Assembly (NCBI RefSeq): GCF_007997015.1
Contig: NZ_VOSM01000002.1
Coordinates: 124,001-188,000 of the forward strand
DNA length: 64,000 nucleotides
DNA from: Lujinxingia vulgaris
GTDB taxonomy: Bacteria; Myxococcota_A; Bradymonadia; Bradymonadales; Bradymonadaceae
Direction: 5' to 3'
The translations under genes and the position numbers were made by a program. Shown here one piece after another: positions 63,048 through 64,000 of the stretch. The notes below the pieces were generated by a model, which was not told the origin of the DNA, did not search any database, and was given only the letters and a program-made list of their open reading frames with translations. Position 1 is the stretch's first letter, and each line of letters begins with the position of its first letter.

Positions 63048-64000
63048 ATGAAGATGAAGAGGAAGGTGATGGTGAAAGTCTCAAAGGCCGGGCGATGGAT
63101 CGGGGTTGCGGCGATGGTGGGGGTGTTGGGTTGCGCGTCGCCGTCGGTAGCGCCGCGCACGCAGGTGGCGCAAGAGGCGCAGGCGCCGGCGGATCCCGAG
63201 GCGTGCAGCGGAAATCTCGTGCCGCCGACGGGGTATCATCAGGAGACGGCCTTCGTGCCGCTGAGCGTGATCAACGCCAGCCAGATGGCCGCCGAGGACG
63301 CGCGTACTCGCCTTCGTGACCGCCTGTGTCAGGGGTATCGCTGCGAGCAAATTGCCGAGCATGTCACGGTGTGGCGGACCACAAACGACGGGCGCCAGGC
63401 CTGTGTGATGGCGGTGGCCTCGCGGGAGAAGGTCGCCGCGGTCTACGCCGAGCCGACCCGGGAGCTTGAGGCGGGGCTTGCGCGTATGGCCACTGCGATC
63501 GAGGGGGCGCTCGGGGAGTTTGAGGGCGACGAGGGGGAGGAGGCCAGCTCGGTGGCGCTCGACACGATCAACGACTCCGGGGTCAACGGAGGACCGCGGG
63601 CGGAGTGGCTGCACGATCAGCTCTTGGCAGTGCTGAGCTACAGCGGAGTGTCCACGCGCAAGTTACCCGGGAGGTGGTCGGGGCTGGGGCTTCCGCCGTC
63701 GACCGGGGCGGTGGTGCGCGGGACCATCCGTCAGATTCCCGGTCAGGAGGCCATGCTGGAGGCCAGCTTCCGACTGGAGCGAGGCGATGAGGTGCGGGGC
63801 ATCGGTTCGGTGCGTTTTCCGCAAGCGATCGCGCCGACCATTGACCCGCAGACGTATATGCCGCCGCTTCCCGAAGGTAATGGCAAGGTCGCGCTGCACA
63901 TGGACGCTCGCCCCGGCGGCGCGCTCTGCGAAGGGCAGCAGACCGAGCTGTGGTTGGAGACGGCCGAGCCGCTGCACGTGCGCGTGATCAACCTCTATGG
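63048..64000 (+). CDS. Lipoprotein, possibly DUF4384-type, 3' end outside window
   Basis: The gene runs off the window; 317 codons are visible without a stop. The start ATG 63048 is followed by a basic signal peptide ending in VLGC, so Cys-29 is the lipid anchor. The mature part has Cys pairs (LCQGYRCEQ) and alternating strands. The visible end (KVALHMDARPGGALCEG, then LHVRVINLYG) resembles the start of a DUF4384-type domain, which often accompanies caspase lipoproteins, but this is only a weak resemblance. An ATG at 63041 in another frame is a shadow. It diverges from the LPP20/caspase pair. Confidence 0.65.
   Translation, partial: MKMKRKVMVKVSKAGRWIGVAAMVGVLGCASPSVAPRTQVAQEAQAPADPEACSGNLVPPTGYHQETAFVPLSVINASQMAAEDARTRLRDRLCQGYRCEQIAEHVTVWRTTNDGRQACVMAVASREKVAAVYAEPTRELEAGLARMATAIEGALGEFEGDEGEEASSVALDTINDSGVNGGPRAEWLHDQLLAVLSYSGVSTRKLPGRWSGLGLPPSTGAVVRGTIRQIPGQEAMLEASFRLERGDEVRGIGSVRFPQAIAPTIDPQTYMPPLPEGNGKVALHMDARPGGALCEGQQTELWLETAEPLHVRVINLY

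Overview
The window comes from a high-GC Gram-negative chromosome. It carries about 50 genes, most of them complete and close together. The mix suggests a predatory or social deltaproteobacterial-type organism. I would guess Bradymonadales (Bradymonadota) or a myxobacterium-like relative, from style rather than any marker match. The clues are many lipoproteins (ten in the window), Asp-rich stalked Cys-rich lipoproteins, Hanks-type Ser/Thr kinases with extracytoplasmic domains, FHA proteins, an HD-GYP protein and a lipoprotein caspase. I see no rRNA, tRNA, IS element, prophage or CRISPR array, so this reads as core chromosome with lineage-specific genes.

Layout. 1-5.55 kb (minus): cardiolipin synthase, a fused AroB-AroA enzyme and a DUF4105-like lipoprotein. 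5.8-11.2 kb (plus): two unrecognised genes, then rpsB-tsf-pyrH-frr with a structured leader and clear intrinsic terminators. 11.2-14.0 kb: two tail-anchored proteins (one with FHA), methylmalonyl-CoA epimerase and an endonuclease III-like enzyme. 14.2-19.2 kb: prkA, a yeaH-like gene and spoVR, preceded by a textbook sigma-54 promoter. 19.2-24.4 kb: pyrD, a secreted protein, a UDP-sugar pyrophosphorylase, a His-rich metal-binding lipoprotein, a lipoprotein and a bile-acid:Na+ symporter-type carrier. 24.4-38.2 kb (minus): an AAC(3)-fold acetyltransferase, priA, recG, a Cys-rich lipoprotein, a TPR protein, a PEGA-type kinase, tsaB, rseP, cdsA and a receiver-like/J-domain protein. 38.2-39.1 kb: a gene-free island with a tandem array of 42-bp units, each holding a dyad. 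39.1-47.8 kb: galU, a secreted protein, CopA with four metal-binding domains, an Lgt-like protein lacking catalytic residues, aroC and a triple-fused AroK-AroD-AroE. 48-51.6 kb: an OmpA-family protein and radA. 51.6-54 kb (minus): RegB-RegA redox two-component pair plus a Tat-exported HiPIP. 54.2-59.9 kb: an FHA-GAF-HD-GYP protein, an APH-fold pseudokinase, a small lipoprotein and a kinase fused to a PhnD-like binding domain. 60-64 kb: lipoproteins with caspase, LPP20-like and (partial) possible DUF4384-like domains.

How the genes work together. Six shikimate-pathway activities plus chorismate synthase sit in three polypeptides. Read together, AroBA plus AroKDE give B-A-K-D-E, the same domain order as the fungal AROM protein cut in two. 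PrkA/YeaH/SpoVR form the conserved stress-response trio, here under apparent sigma-54 control. RegBA next to an electron carrier suggests redox-responsive control of electron transfer. The most novel-looking items are the split AROM arrangement, the transmembrane kinase with a PhnD-like sensor, the 42-bp dyad array, the Lgt-like pseudoenzyme and the caspase lipoprotein cluster. Family assignments rest on motifs read by eye; no database search was run.
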